DNA of 64,000 nt from Bactrocera neohumeralis. Its lineage: Eukaryota; Arthropoda; Insecta; Diptera; Tephritidae. The stretch lies in the NCBI RefSeq assembly GCF_024586455.1, contig NW_026089623.1, forward strand, positions 17,922,236 through 17,986,235, written 5' to 3'. Below the pieces are notes generated by a model that saw only the letters and a list, made by a program, of their open reading frames with translations, had not been told where the DNA came from and ran no database searches. Position numbers and translations under genes: made by a program. Below are positions 42,801 through 52,853 of this stretch, one piece after another; position 1 is the stretch's first letter, and each line of letters begins with the position of its first letter.

Positions 42801-43281
42801 ATTAATAATCTATCTATCTATCTATCTTGCTTGCAATTTTTTGAGAAGTGGTACGTGAGAATACATTTTTCGTTTTTTATAAAATTGTTCGCTCCAAAAG
42901 CATTCCTTTCGTTTTTCTCTGTTTTGCTTCGCATTTTTCGCGCACAACGAAATTACAAGTAGCGCTAAAATTTCTTTTTCTGACGTCGCACAAGTGTATG
43001 TATAGTCAACTGACTTGCGATGCGGTATGTACGAGTATACAAGTCTGCATGTTTATATCCCGCTTTATATCTATTTATATAGCGTTCTAATCCTTATTAG
43101 AAGAGCAAGAGAAAATAAACTTATGTGTGTAAGTATATAAAAGTTGTCATAACAATTTAAAGAATATTTATGAAGATTGGGAAGTTCTATACAAAATTTC
43201 AAAATGAACTACTTGTATATTACATAATAACGATTTTAACTAATTGTACAATGAATGTAATGATTACTTTGATTTTCCTTA

Positions 43282-43873
43282 GGGCTGAGCCCACACCGTA
43301 TTAGTCAAAACCGTCTTTGACTAATAAAACACAAAATCATTTTGTGCTCTAACCCACACCAAGCGTAGCACAATGCGACATTTTGTCTTTTTGACAAAAA
43401 GAAGAAAGCGAATCAGTTCTTGCAAAGATGTCGTCGGTTTTGTAATTATACTATATATTAGGCTCCTTGCCTCGATCAAAAACACTAATTTCTCAGCGTC
43501 AATGTTCATTTTAACAACTTGTATGCAGAACAAAAGCACAAAGAAAATGCGTAATTTTGACTATGAAATCCAACGGTTCAGCTATAAGCAACGAAACGTG
43601 TTTTTCTGTCGTGTCTTGTCTGTTCCATTCGGTGTGGGTTGCGCCGTAGCTCGGCATGTTTGGATCAACAACAAAAACGGTTTTGTCGCATTTAGTGTGC
43701 GTTGGCTGTATGAAAATACATAAGAAGTTCGACAACAGCTCCTCAAACAAGTCAAAGCACGAATATGCGTTTTCGTTTCGTCTTGTTCGGTGTGGGTTGT
43801 CTCATATGAAGCTATGGGCAGTTTCGTATGAGACAAGAAAAACTGTTTTGACTAACCCGGTGTGGGTTCAGCC
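43282..43873. mobile_element. Harbinger-type MITE, TTA duplication
   Basis: The termini GGGCTGAGCCCACACCGTAT and, inverted from the right, GGCTGAACCCACACCGGG extend over about 33 bp into TTAGTCAAAAC. TTA at 43279-43281 and 43874-43876 is a 3-bp target duplication as in PIF/Harbinger. The element is 592 bp. GTGTGGGTT words also occur internally at 43632 and 43790. No transposase was seen. Confidence 0.82.
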
Positions 43874-43965
43874 TTAAGAAACAAGTGTTGACTTCATGTT
43901 TCTTCGCAAAACAAGAACTGCAACATACGCATTTTATTGAAAAAATTTATTAAAAATTAGTACAA

Positions 43966-44018
43966 GATTTCTTTAGAGCTGCATACTAGCACAAGACATT
44001 TACCGCAGGAAATTTAGG
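43966..44018 (-). repeat. Inverted copy of the 31640-31687 hairpin repeat
   Basis: GATTTCTTTAGAGCTGCATA, CTAGCACAAGA and TTTACCGCAGGAAATTT match the reverse complement of 31640-31690. It is likely a transposon end, and the element could not be delimited. It lies just beyond the CR1-like 3' end. Confidence 0.55.
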
Positions 44019-44219
44019 ATGAATTTAACGATTACTTTGAATTTATTTAAAGAAACGATTTATTTTATTTATTTAATAAACCATACGCCAATCGGCTTTA
44101 TACATCGAATAGTTAGTAAATATACAAAATTAAAACAAAATGATATAGAGATAAGAATTTGGAAAGTGTTATATAGTATATACCCAATTGGTTGAATGTA
44201 AGTAACGAGTTAGTGGTAG

Positions 44220-45125
44220 ATAAACAGTACATATTTGGTGTGCGAGATGAAGGCTTGATATGTTCCTCCGTAAAAATCAATGTCTGCGTGTTGTGAGTTT
44301 ACGAGATTAGCAATCCTATTATTTGGTCCGTGGTATACGTAGTTTCGTTGAGTCTTTGTTGTTTTTAATACCTGAGACTGACATGTAGTAACAATACCAT
44401 AGTAAAGTATTCTGTTTACTACGTTGGTGACAACATGTCAACTGAAATACTACCTTTGTTTCATAGGCGTTAAATATTTCAAAAAAATGTAAACAATAAA
44501 TATGTAGTTGTGTGTTATTGAAAAAATAAGTGCAATTGTTTAAAATACTCTAAAGTTAATGTATTTTCATCGCAAAAAAGCGATTTGGTTAAAGTCTCTC
44601 TAAAATTCTCACATGAAATAAGACATTTCCTGCTTTTTCGGAAAAAATTGTAAACAAATTTTTGTTTTCCATTTTATTAATTAATTTTTTAAGTAATTTT
44701 GACAGAATATTTCGAAGAGCTTTTGTGTAAAAGCTTTTAGCAAAGTTTGTTACCTGTTTTTTTAGCTGTGTTTATACAAATACCACAATGAAACATCGTA
44801 GTATTGTTACCAGCAAAATACTACATTGCTCATATGATATTTTGCTAGTATTTGGTGACACACGTATGGTATTTGTACCATATATGGTATTGTTACTACA
44901 TGTCTGTCTCGGGTATAACAGTCTGTTATGCCTGAGTGAGAGGCTAGTAGGAGCAAGCTCAAAACTGCTGAGTGCTTCCGAGGAGTCAATCAGACCGTTT
45001 ACAATTTTGTAGAAAAATGGCGCATCAGAAACCTTTCCACGCGATGTTAATCTGTTGAGTCTGAAACGGGAGCGGATGTCCTCAGTGGAGAGTCCCTGCA
45101 TCCTTAACGATTGATGGAACAACAA
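44220..45125 (-). pseudogene. CR1-like ORF2 C-terminal region
   Basis: 45125-44920 reads LRMQGLSTEDIRSRFRLNRL followed by YKIVNGLIDSSE, typical of the region after the reverse transcriptase. The MITE at 44369-44915 interrupts it. Beyond the MITE the same frame resumes with QRNYVYHGPNNRIANLVNS, the conserved terminal block of the family, ending near 44220. Removing the MITE and one TTA copy restores the frame across the site. Confidence 0.72.
44369..44915. mobile_element. Harbinger-type MITE inside the CR1-like LINE
   Basis: Left terminus TACCTGAGACTGACATGTAG and right terminus (inverted) TACCCGAGACAGACATGTAG match at 28 of about 30 positions and continue TAACAATACCAT. TAA at 44366-44368 and 44916-44918 is a 3-bp duplication (TTA on the other strand). 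It is 547 bp and non-coding. It interrupts the LINE C-terminal coding region and is therefore younger than the LINE. Confidence 0.85.
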
Positions 45126-45258
45126 TGTCTTGCAGAATTTGTTTTGTATTCTCTCAACCCTGTTGATGAGTGTATCAGAATATGGAGACCAGATTACACA
45201 GCCATACTCTAGTATTGGTAGTACAAGTGAGCGGTATAGACTTGTTGTTGATATCCCT

Positions 45259-46200
45259 TCATGTTCTGATGATGAGTCCTAGCGTTTTAAAAGATTGCAC
45301 AGTTATTTTGTCAATATGCTTTGCAAATGTGTGTTTCTTATTTATTATAATTCCTAGATCTTTGATTTCGGTTAATTTCTGTAGATACTCGTTGTTGAGT
45401 TTGTAGTTGGTGACAATGTTGTTATGAGAGCGTGAGAAGGATACGACAGCGCACTTTTTAGCATTGAGATCGAGATTATTTTTAAGGCACCAGGTTGACA
45501 GGTAGTCGATATCTTGTTGTAGTTGTATGACATCGGAATCGTTAGAAATAATTCTGAATATTTTCAAATCATCGGCATATAGCAGACATTCAGACTGTAT
45601 ATTGTTTATAATGTGATCCCTGAGGAACTCTAGATGTGACTTCATATTCTCTAGACAGATATCCGTCAACCCTGACTTGAAGGAACCTGTCAGTTAAATA
45701 TGAGTTAAGCCAATCCAGTGCGGTGCCATTGACGCCATAGTTATTTAGTTTTGAGACGAGTATCACATGGTCAACACGATCAAAAGCTTTACTGAAGTCA
45801 GTGTAGATTGAATGTACCTTTTGTTCTTCATTCAATGCGTTAAGTATATAGTTGACATACAGGTAGAGATTTGACACGGTTGATCTGCCACCCACAAATC
45901 CATGTTGTTTTGTAGTGATGATATCCTTGAAGGTTAGAGATAGTTGAGCAAGAACCAACTTTTCGAAGAGCTTGGCTAATGCAGATTGGATGTAGATGGG
46001 CCTGTAGTTAGTTACTTCAGATCTTAGGCCACTTTTATGTATTGGACTCACATATGACAGTTTCCAGGTACGAGGGAAACTACCTGATTGAAGAGAGTAG
46101 TTAAAAATATGTGTGAGGGGCTCACAAAGCTCGATGGCGCACTTTTTTAAGAAAACGTTTGGTATCCCATCGGGTCCGGCGCCTTTATTTGGATTTAATT
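45259..46200 (-). pseudogene. CR1-like reverse transcriptase
   Basis: Fingers begin near 46190 with GAGPDGIPN in one frame. They continue from 46051 with SPIHKSGLRSEVTNYRPI, QHGFVGGRSTVSNL, YTDFSKAFDRVDH (first catalytic Asp) and SRVPQGS. After a shift near 45610 the second frame gives CLLYADDLKIFR with the catalytic Asp pair, then NLDLNAKKCAVVSFSR. At least two frameshifts break it. It copies element RNA at the nicked site. Confidence 0.85.
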
Positions 46201-46587
46201 TGAGTAGCTGGTCGAGAAGATCATTGTATTGGATCTCTTAGCTGTGTACGTTGCGTGACGATCCATGTTGATGTTCTCAACTTTGTATACGTAATTACTG
46301 TAACATTCCGCACTTAGTCCATCGTATACAAATTTGTCGCAATCGGCTCGGGGGATGCTGCTTGACAAGTTGAAGTCACCTACGATTATTAGCTTTGCGT
46401 TATTGAATTTCCCGTTGATGTAGTTTAGAGTTGTAAGTAGTTTACGATAAGTTTCTAGTGTTGTAAGATGCGGCATGTATACACATCCAACGATAATATC
46501 ATGTACAGTACCTTTGATTTTTTCGAAGACCAATCCCAAATCTCTTTCATCTATGGTAATTGACGGCGATGAAGACGCCATCGCCAC
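46195..46587 (-). pseudogene. CR1-like endonuclease middle part
   Basis: About 130 residues. IIVGCVYMPHLTTLETYRKL and IIVGDFNLSS carry the central endonuclease motifs (catalytic Asp-x-Asn in GDFN). The end (AKRSNTMIFSTSYSN) shows that the C-terminal endonuclease motif and linker are deleted, joining directly to the start of the reverse transcriptase at about 46220. Confidence 0.8.
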
Positions 46588-46590
46588 GCT

Positions 46591-46806
46591 CTAGGACAGT
46601 TCACATAGGATCTCTATCTCTTCTAAAAAAGTGGTATCAGTTACGTCGCCATCATTGATTGACGAGTTTAACCACGACTCGGTGATACAGAATAGATCAT
46701 AACCGCTACCCGCTGATACTGTCATAATTTTAGACAGCTTTGTCCGAAGGCCTCTGGTGTTTTGGTAATAAATCTGAAGAGTCTTCAGGTTTCTTGTTTT
46801 TCTCAT
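46591..46806 (-). pseudogene. CR1-like ORF2 start: endonuclease N-terminus
   Basis: 71 residues from ATG 46806: LKTLQIYYQNTRGLRTKLSK is the opening strand of CR1/Jockey endonucleases (Asn in QNTRG), and DLFCITESWLN contains the catalytic Glu in TESW. A stop after EIEILCELS truncates it. The same start occurs in unit 2 of the duplication (47550) but runs into ORF1 sequence at the junction. Confidence 0.8.
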
Positions 46807-48162
46807 TGATCGAACGAAAATTTTTGCTCACTATCTGGGGTACTCCTCGAATGTATTTGATGGTTTTGCTTGTGTCACCATTTTTGCCAAGAGTATTGAG
46901 TTTGGATCGTAGCCAACAGAGATGAGACTGCTGTGATGGAGTCTGATCAGATTTGAAAGTAACTGTCATTCCATTAAGTTGGTTAAGCTTGAAAATCTCC
47001 CTAGCATCGGTCGCTGAACGAGTCTCGATGAGCAGGGGTCGTGTACGGCCGGTTGACGGACGAACTAGTTTTGGAATCTTGAATTGAGGTATCTTGGCAA
47101 AGATTTCGGGGGGTAAGACTGCCGAGACCGAAATTTTGTCGGCTTCCAGTATGTCATTACCAGCAGCATTAGTAGATTCAGTGATGCCAAGGGCAATGAC
47201 ATTACTCTCTCTCCTTTTTCGATCGTTCATCTCTTTTATGATGTCTTACGGAGATGATACACTCCTGAGGGAGTTGAGCATGTTTTCTACAGAGGAGATC
47301 CTGCCACTCAAGTTAGAAAATTTTTTTCAGTGGCAACGCTCTGCTTGGAAAGCTTGTGTATTTCTTTCTTGAGTCCAACGATACTTTCCTCGATGGTTTG
47401 TTTAAAATTATCAAATTTGGACTCGGTGATACAGAATAGATCATAACCGCTACCCGCTGATACTGTCATAATTTTAGACAGCTTTGTCCGAAGGCCTCTG
47501 GTGTTTTGGTAATAAATCTGAAGAGTCTTCAGGTTTCTTGTTTTTCTCATTGATCGAACGAAAATTTTTGCTCACTATCTGGGGTACTCCTCGAATGTAT
47601 TTGATGGTTTTGCTTGTGTCACCATTTTTGCCAAGAGTATTGAGTTTGGATCGTAGCCAACAGAGATGAGACTGCTGTGATGGAGTCTGATCAGATTTGA
47701 AAGTAACTGTCATTCCATTAAGTTGGTTAAGCTTGAAAATCTCCCTAGCATCGGTCGCTGAACGAGTCTCGATGAGCAGGGGTCGTGTACGGCCGGTTGA
47801 CGGACGAACTAGTTTTGGAATCTTGAATTGAGGTATCTTGGCAAAGATTTCGGGGGTAAGACTGCCGAGACCGAAATTTTGTCGGCTTCCAGTATGTCAT
47901 TACCAGCAGCATTAGTAGATTCAGTGATGCCAAGGGCAATGACATTACTCTCTCTCCTTTTTCGATCGTTCATCTCTTTTATGATGTCTTACGGAGATGA
48001 TACACTCCTGAGGGAGTTGAGCATGTTTTCTACAGAGGAGATCCTGCCACTCAAGTTAGAAAATTTTTTTCAGTGGCAACGCTCTGCTTGGAAAGCTTGT
48101 GTATTTCTTTCTTGAGTCCAACGATACTTTCCTCGATGGTTTGTTTAAAATTATCAAATTTG
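46676..48162 (-). repeat. 744-bp near-perfect tandem duplication
   Basis: Unit 1 is 46676-47419 (744 bp) and unit 2 is 47420-48162 (743 bp). Following both units by eye I see one difference: six G at 47108-47113 against five in unit 2. Both end in AAATTATCAAATTTG. The unit covers the end of ORF1 and the start of ORF2. The one-base change breaks the ORF1 frame in unit 2 only. Confidence 0.92.
46730..47230 (-). pseudogene. CR1-like ORF1 C-terminal domain, unit 1
   Basis: 166 residues open in unit 1. SNVIALGITESTNAAGND is the usual start of an RRM-like ORF1 domain, followed by the GRTRPLLIETRSATDAREIF block and a C-terminal trimming region with LLPKHQRPSDKAV. In unit 2 the same reading is broken in two (47713-47474 and 47945-47745). 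It presumably binds RNA. Its stop overlaps the ORF2 start. Confidence 0.75.
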
Positions 48163-48186
48163 TAATTGAATATTTGGGAAAATTCT

Positions 48187-48546
48187 TCAAATTGCTTCGA
48201 ATTTATCAATACTGTCATCACCGCTAACATCTGACTCCTCGTCAGAGGCGATATCGATGTCTCTAACACTAACCTCAAACTCACTAAACACGGTGCATCT
48301 CCACTGTACATCATGTTTTTCGATATTAGTAGCAATGACTTTAAATTCTTCATTACTCAGTTTTAGACATTCAACGTGGTAACATTTCGGACATAATGCA
48401 CATCTTAGACCTTTTGTATTTTTTCGTACTGGTTCAGAGCAGCTACCGCATGCGCTAGCATCAACTTGCTTCCTGGGAGGCATGTTGAGTATCAGTGTAC
48501 TCGCACTTATTAATGTAAACGGACGTGGGAAAACTGGTTTTCGCAC
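48187..48546 (-). pseudogene. CR1-like ORF1 N-terminus with PHD-type finger
   Basis: From MPPRKQVDASACGSC (ATG at 48483) the frame shows SACGSCSEPV, LRCALCPKCYHVECLKLS and a late W-RC, a Cys4-His-Cys3 PHD-type arrangement. An acidic stretch (SDEESDVSGDD) follows. ORF1 proteins of CR1 elements bind nucleic acid and help transport the RNA. The frame shifts at about 48187 into the duplicated part. The ATG at 48546 is upstream leader and an unlikely start. Confidence 0.78.
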
Positions 48547-48605
48547 GAAAACTTGTGTTTTCGTTCATGTCAAATCTGTCAAACGAAAACACAGTTTTCG
48601 CTGAA
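48540..48605. repeat. Palindrome CGAAAAC...GTTTTCG
   Basis: CGAAAACTTGTGTTTTCG, a short loop (TTCATGTCAAATCTGTCAAA) and CGAAAACACAGTTTTCG form a long hairpin upstream of ORF1 of the CR1-like LINE. It may be part of the LINE leader or a separate foldback element. GAAAACTCAGCGAAAACTCA words recur at 49034-49053. Confidence 0.6.
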
Positions 48606-48766
48606 AACTACTTGAAAACTTACATTCCACTCATTATAATCGGTGCATGCTCTAGTTTAATCGATGTTTTTGGAAGACATATTTTGCCGGCCTTAAATTG
48701 TCACTTGATATTTGTTTACATTCCATATACAAAAACAGCTGTCGCTTGATATTCTCATATTAGGGG

Positions 48767-49012
48767 ATTCTCTTGCTCTTGCAAAACCTTGCACGGTGCA
48801 GAAATTGCAGAATTTTCCTCTTGGTGCAACGGCACAACAACAAACACACGCAGAAAATTATTTTCAATGGTTATAAATATGTCAGACCAAATCCCACGTT
48901 TATTTTCGTGCCGTCATATATCACTAGATTCTGCAATGGGTGGTCTCGGAGGATTTAGGTATAGGATTTTTGCATTTTGTGTCATCGTGCAATCTTGCAA
49001 GAGCAAGAGAAT
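48767..49012. mobile_element. MITE with ATTCTCTTGCTCTTGCAA termini
   Basis: ATTCTCTTGCTCTTGCAA at 48767 is perfectly inverted at 48995-49012, and the similarity extends to CTTGCACGGTG against CATCGTGCAA. It is about 246 bp and non-coding. No target duplication was recognised, so the superfamily is unknown. Confidence 0.7.
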
Positions 49013-49076
49013 GCCGCTATTGATAGTTGTCAGTGAAAACTCAGCGAAAACTCACATTGTCGGTCCGAACGATTTA

Positions 49077-49928
49077 AAGTGCCCATAGACGACACACAAG
49101 TGCATTCGATCGGTATGTGTGCGCATGCGGTTTACTCGTGTATGGGCTTGTGCGCGTATCGATCCATGTTCGCGAAAATGTTTGATTTTTTCTCTCGTGG
49201 CGCTGAACAGTGATGATCGCGGCAAATGTTAAGGGGAGAGCCTGCTTTCGAGGCTTCACAAAATAAATTTTTTTGGAGGGAAAGAAATAATTGATTCAAG
49301 CGAAATTTCTAAGCTTTATAGTTATATATTTGAACATCTTTCTCAAACTTTTTGGATACAAAATCTTTGATATTCTGCCTTTGGGAAGCAATTGCGCGAT
49401 GCATCTCGCATGTGCATTTTTAGGACGGCGGGCAGAACGCAGGTCGCAATTTCTATCGGAAACAATAATTTATCTTCTAGTTAAACTCCTTCTAGCTTCG
49501 ACAATATTTCAAATTCTTATCTAAAACTTTGAGGACATATTATTAGATTATTTTTAAAGAGATTTAAGCAAAAAACAAAAAAAAAAATCGATTGTTTGAA
49601 GTTTCTAAAGCAGGCTACCCCCTTAATAAAGATTTCGTATTAGAATTTATTAATCTTATAAAAAATTAATTGGCAATTTGGCAAACGAAAAGTGATAAAT
49701 ATAAAAACAAAATTGAGAAAAATAAAAGTTCGAATAACTTATTAACGAAATTCAAAGAAATCGATAAAAGTGCTACATTAGAAATGAATTAGAAGAAATG
49801 TTTCCCTTGCCTGTCGCACATGTAGACTGTGTGAAGAGCGAACGCAAAATATGTAGATTTGTGTGTCGTGTATGGGCGAAACGAATTCACACCGATCGAA
49901 CACACTTGTCTGTCGTGTATGGGCACTT
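49077..49928. mobile_element. Harbinger-type MITE with nested piggyBac-type MITE
   Basis: AAGTGCCCATAGACGACACA at the left is inverted at the right (TGTCGTGTATGGGCACTT). The similarity extends about 45 bp through CACTTGT and CGATCGG. TTA at 49074-49076 and 49929-49931 is a 3-bp duplication. It contains a second element at 49233-49622. Without that it is about 460 bp and non-coding. An internal GTCGTGTATGGGC copy lies at 49867. Confidence 0.8.
49233..49622. mobile_element. TTAA-flanked MITE (piggyBac-like)
   Basis: GGGGAGAGCCTGCTTT and its inverse AAAGCAGGCTACCCCC are flanked by TTAA at 49229-49232 and 49623-49626, the target duplication of piggyBac elements. It is 390 bp with no transposase. 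It is nested in the Harbinger-type MITE, so it is younger. Confidence 0.82.
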
Positions 49929-50189
49929 TTAGATTCCACAACATACAAATGTGTTTTCAGAATGTTTTCAATGTCGGTGTCGGTAGTAATGGAATTCATC
50001 GGCGACTCTTGTTTTTTTGGCAAATTATTCATTATTATTTGGTGAATAATTCGATTGGAACACCGTCTTAACGGGCCATCTCGACAGGATAAAATCTATG
50101 TCTTACTATCTGTATTGCCGTGCCTATTACCTGTGGAGACTCCACATTGCTTATAGCTTACAAAATATGGCAAACTAATTAGTATGTCA

Positions 50190-50495
50190 TATATCGTAAG
50201 CTATATGCTGTCACTTTAGCAGTTTGACATCGCAGTTTTCACTTCTATAAAAATTTCGAAGAGGCAACATATCCCATTTGCACATATGCCAACGGCATTT
50301 TCATTTCGGTAATATGAAAATTAGAAGAGCGAGTGTTATGACGGTTGTGTTATATTATAAAAATAAAGTACATTTTCAAAATAACATTTTTTCAAAAAAT
50401 TAATATTTAGTTTAATATTGTTAATTTACAGAAAAATTACGCAAATTGGGTTGGGAATAAGCGAAATCTTAAATTTGATAAACTTATACTAGCAA
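50190..50495 (+). repeat. Dispersed repeat X, copy 2
   Basis: Matches 26500-26717 joined to 28038-28115 without the 1.3 kb interruption (ATAAAAATTTCGAAGAGGCA, TTAGTTTAATATTGTTAATT, GCGAAATCTTAAATTTGATA). The RTE copy D starts right after AGCAAAA at 50495. The distal part of repeat X is beyond the RTE, at 54050-54190. 49930-50190 shows nothing recognisable. Confidence 0.65.
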
Positions 50496-50706
50496 AAGGA
50501 GGATGGAGTCATGTGTAGAAGTTCACGCAAGTGAGGAAAGTTCTCTGATCGCCATTCACTTGGGAGTGGCCAGAAACGATTCTTTTACACATGGCTCAAG
50601 CAGCTCACGACTTCCGGTCTTTGACCAAGTATCCTCTAGGTAGCCTAAGAACATCCGTTCGAAGGCGAGCTAAAGTGAGAAGGCGAAACATCCCCTACAT
50701 AGGGTT

Positions 50707-51632
50707 GTGCGCTGGGTTTGGGACCCGCCACGTAAAAAAACACTCCCAATGAAAAGGAACAACAAGCCTCGGATGAGAGACCCCCCTTTTGATGATGACC
50801 ATGGCAAACGAAATAAGGACTACGGTATTAGGACATGCACCTGGAATGTCCGGACCCTTAATTGGGAAGGTGCCCAGCTGACATCACCGCCACGTAAAAA
50901 AACACTCCCAATGAAAAGGAACAACAAGCCTTGGATGAGAGACCCACCTTTTGATGATGACCATGGCAAACGAAATAAGGACTACGGTATTAGGACATGC
51001 ACCTGGAATGTCCGGACCCTTAATTGGGAAGGTGCCCAGCTGAGATCACCGCCGTCCAAGAAATGCGATGGACGGGACAAGGACAGAGGCGAGTAGGTCC
51101 TTGTGACATTTATTACAGTGGCCATATAAAGGAGCGCAAGTTTGGTGTGGGATTCGTGGTGGGAGAGAGACTCCGTCCCCGAGTACTATTATTCACTCCG
51201 GTGGATGAACGTCTAACCATAATCCGCATCAAAGCGGGGTTCTTCAACATATCGCTGATTTGCGCCCACACCCCGACGTAAGAGAAGGACGATGTTACCA
51301 AAGATGCCTTCTATGGAGCGCACCTATGAGAGCTGCCTCCGCCACGATATAAACATCGTGCTTAGCGACATTAACGTCAGGATGGGCAAGAAAGGTATTT
51401 TTGGCGCAACAGTAAATTCAGCCTCCACGACGAAACATCCCCAAATGGGTTGGGGCTGATTGACTTCGCCGGGGCCCGAAATATGGTTATGGTGCTGATT
51501 CCAGCACAAGAAGATACATCAAGCTACCTGGCTGTCTCCGGATCGAAAAGCCACCAACCAGATCGATCATGTTGTGAAGGACGGAAGACACGTCTCCAGT
51601 GTTTTAGATGTGCGCACGCTCCGAGGTCCTAA
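50707..51632 (+). pseudogene. RTE-like endonuclease, copy D
   Basis: The first frame (50707-51096) has the duplicated N-terminus. The catalytic Glu block AVQEMRWTGQGQRRVG reads from 51051 in the second frame (51024-51281), which continues to ICAHTPT. A premature stop and shifts follow. SDHYLVAAKIRTRLC is at 51640-51685 in the frame 51574-52011. It is inactive because of multiple breaks. Confidence 0.82.
50725..51048 (+). repeat. 162-bp in-frame tandem duplication in RTE 5' end
   Basis: Units 50725-50886 and 50887-51048 differ at few positions. Each spans the Lys-rich start (MKRNNKP) and the first endonuclease strand (CTWNVRTL). 162 bp is 54 codons, so the reading frame 50707-51096 passes through both units. 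Confidence 0.9.
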
Positions 51633-52007
51633 CATCGACTCGGACCACTATCTTGTTGCAGCTAAGATTCGCACCCGCCTCTGTGCAGCAAAAAACGCAC
51701 GTCAACAAACACAAGGAAGGTTCGACGTCGAGAAGCTGCAATCACAACAGACAGTCGAACGATTTTCTACTCGGCTTGCACTCCTGCTCTCTGAGAGCAC
51801 ACGTCAACAACTCGGTATAAGGGAACTTTGGGACGCATTTCAAACTCCTTACGTACAGATGCAACCGAAACCATTGGTTTTCGGAAAGTGCAAAAGAACA
51901 GCTGGTACGACGAAGAGTGCCGTGTCGCAGCGAAGAGAAAATAGACTGGCTACCTCGCAACGTTACGATCGACCACAACACGTGCGGGATGGGATAGATA
52001 CCGAGAG

Positions 52008-52853
52008 TTGAAGAGGGAAGCGAGACGCATTTGCAGACAAAAAAAGAAAGAGGCCGAAGTGCGTGAGTACGAAGAGCTTGATAAGCTGGCCGACAGGGGT
52101 AATGCTCGAAAATTCTACGAAAAAATGCGGCTGCTTACAGAAGGTTTCAAGACCGGAGCATACTCTTGTAGAACCCCCAAAGGTGATCTAGTGACCGATG
52201 CCCAGAGCATACTTAAATTATGGAGGATACACTTTTCCAACCTGCTGAATGGCAGTGAACGCACAACGCCAGGAGAAGGCGAACCCGATTCCCCAATCGA
52301 TGACGATGGAGCAGACGTTCCATTACCCGACCATGAAGAAGTTCGAATAGCAATTGCCCGCGTCAAGAACAACAAAGCGGCAGGGGCCGACGGATTGCCG
52401 GCCGAGCTATTCAAACACGGCGGCGAAGAACTGATAAGGAGCATGCATCAGCTTCTTTGTAAAATATGGTCGGACGAAAGCATGCCCAACGATTGGAATT
52501 TAAGTGTGCTATGCCCAATCCATAAAAAAGGAGACCTCACAATCTGCGCCAACTACCTTGGGATTAGCCTGCTCAACATCGCATATAAGGTTCTATCGAG
52601 CGTATTGTGTGAAAGATTAAAGCCCACCGTCAACAAACTGATTGGACCTTATCAGTGTGGCTTCAGGCCTGGAAAATCAACAACCGACCAGATATTCACC
52701 ATGCGCCAAATCTTGGAAAAGACCCGTGAAAGGAGAATCGACACCCACCACCTCTTCGTCGATTTCAAAGCTGCTTTCGACAGCACGAAAAGGAGCTGCC
52801 TTTATGCCGCGATGTCTGAATTTGGTATCCCCGCAAAACTAATACGGCTGTAA
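52008..52853 (+). pseudogene. RTE-like linker and reverse transcriptase fingers, copy D
   Basis: 281 residues in one frame. The charged linker (KREARRICRQKKKEAEVREY) runs straight into the reverse transcriptase: VKNNKAAGADGLPAELFKHG, LCPIHKKGDLTICANYLGIS, QCGFRPGKSTTDQIF and VDFKAAFDS with the first catalytic Asp. The frame ends at IRL with TAA 52851, caused by a deletion of about 90 bp compared with copy B (the thumb-proximal helix is missing). Confidence 0.87.

Larger units (their letters stand above)
40380..42828 (+). mobile_element. LOA-like LINE, internally deleted copy 1
   Basis: A GC-richer 5' leader (40380-40930), an endonuclease (about 41100-41460), a tiny piece of reverse transcriptase (41685-41760), the RT C-terminus and RNase H (41765-42457) and a Cys-His knuckle (about 42600-42800) occur in order. 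It ends in a TCTATCTATCTA tract at 42808-42828. Most of the reverse transcriptase is deleted. RNase H, the knuckle and a short-tandem-repeat tail fit the LOA/Bilbo group. A 3' fragment of a related element is at 61754-62569. Confidence 0.78.
44060..48550 (-). mobile_element. CR1-like LINE with tandem duplication and nested MITE
   Basis: On the minus strand: ORF1 with a PHD-type finger (about 48490-48187), an ORF1 C-terminal domain (duplicated, 48162-46730), ORF2 endonuclease (46806-46195, partly deleted), reverse transcriptase (46200-45259), a C-terminal region (45125-44220) and a tail near an ATAAA-rich tract at about 44060. A Harbinger-type MITE (44369-44915) interrupts the C-terminus. PHD-bearing ORF1 and short-repeat tail fit the CR1 group of the Jockey superfamily. 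Confidence 0.8.

Noticed and set aside
43373..43723. 116-codon frame inside the MITE at 43282-43873
   Set aside because: It has no known motif, lies entirely within a non-coding MITE and its antisense is equally open.
47828..48115. 95-codon plus-strand frame, repeated at 47094-47372
   Set aside because: It is antisense to the CR1-like ORF1 domain and is duplicated only because the DNA is.
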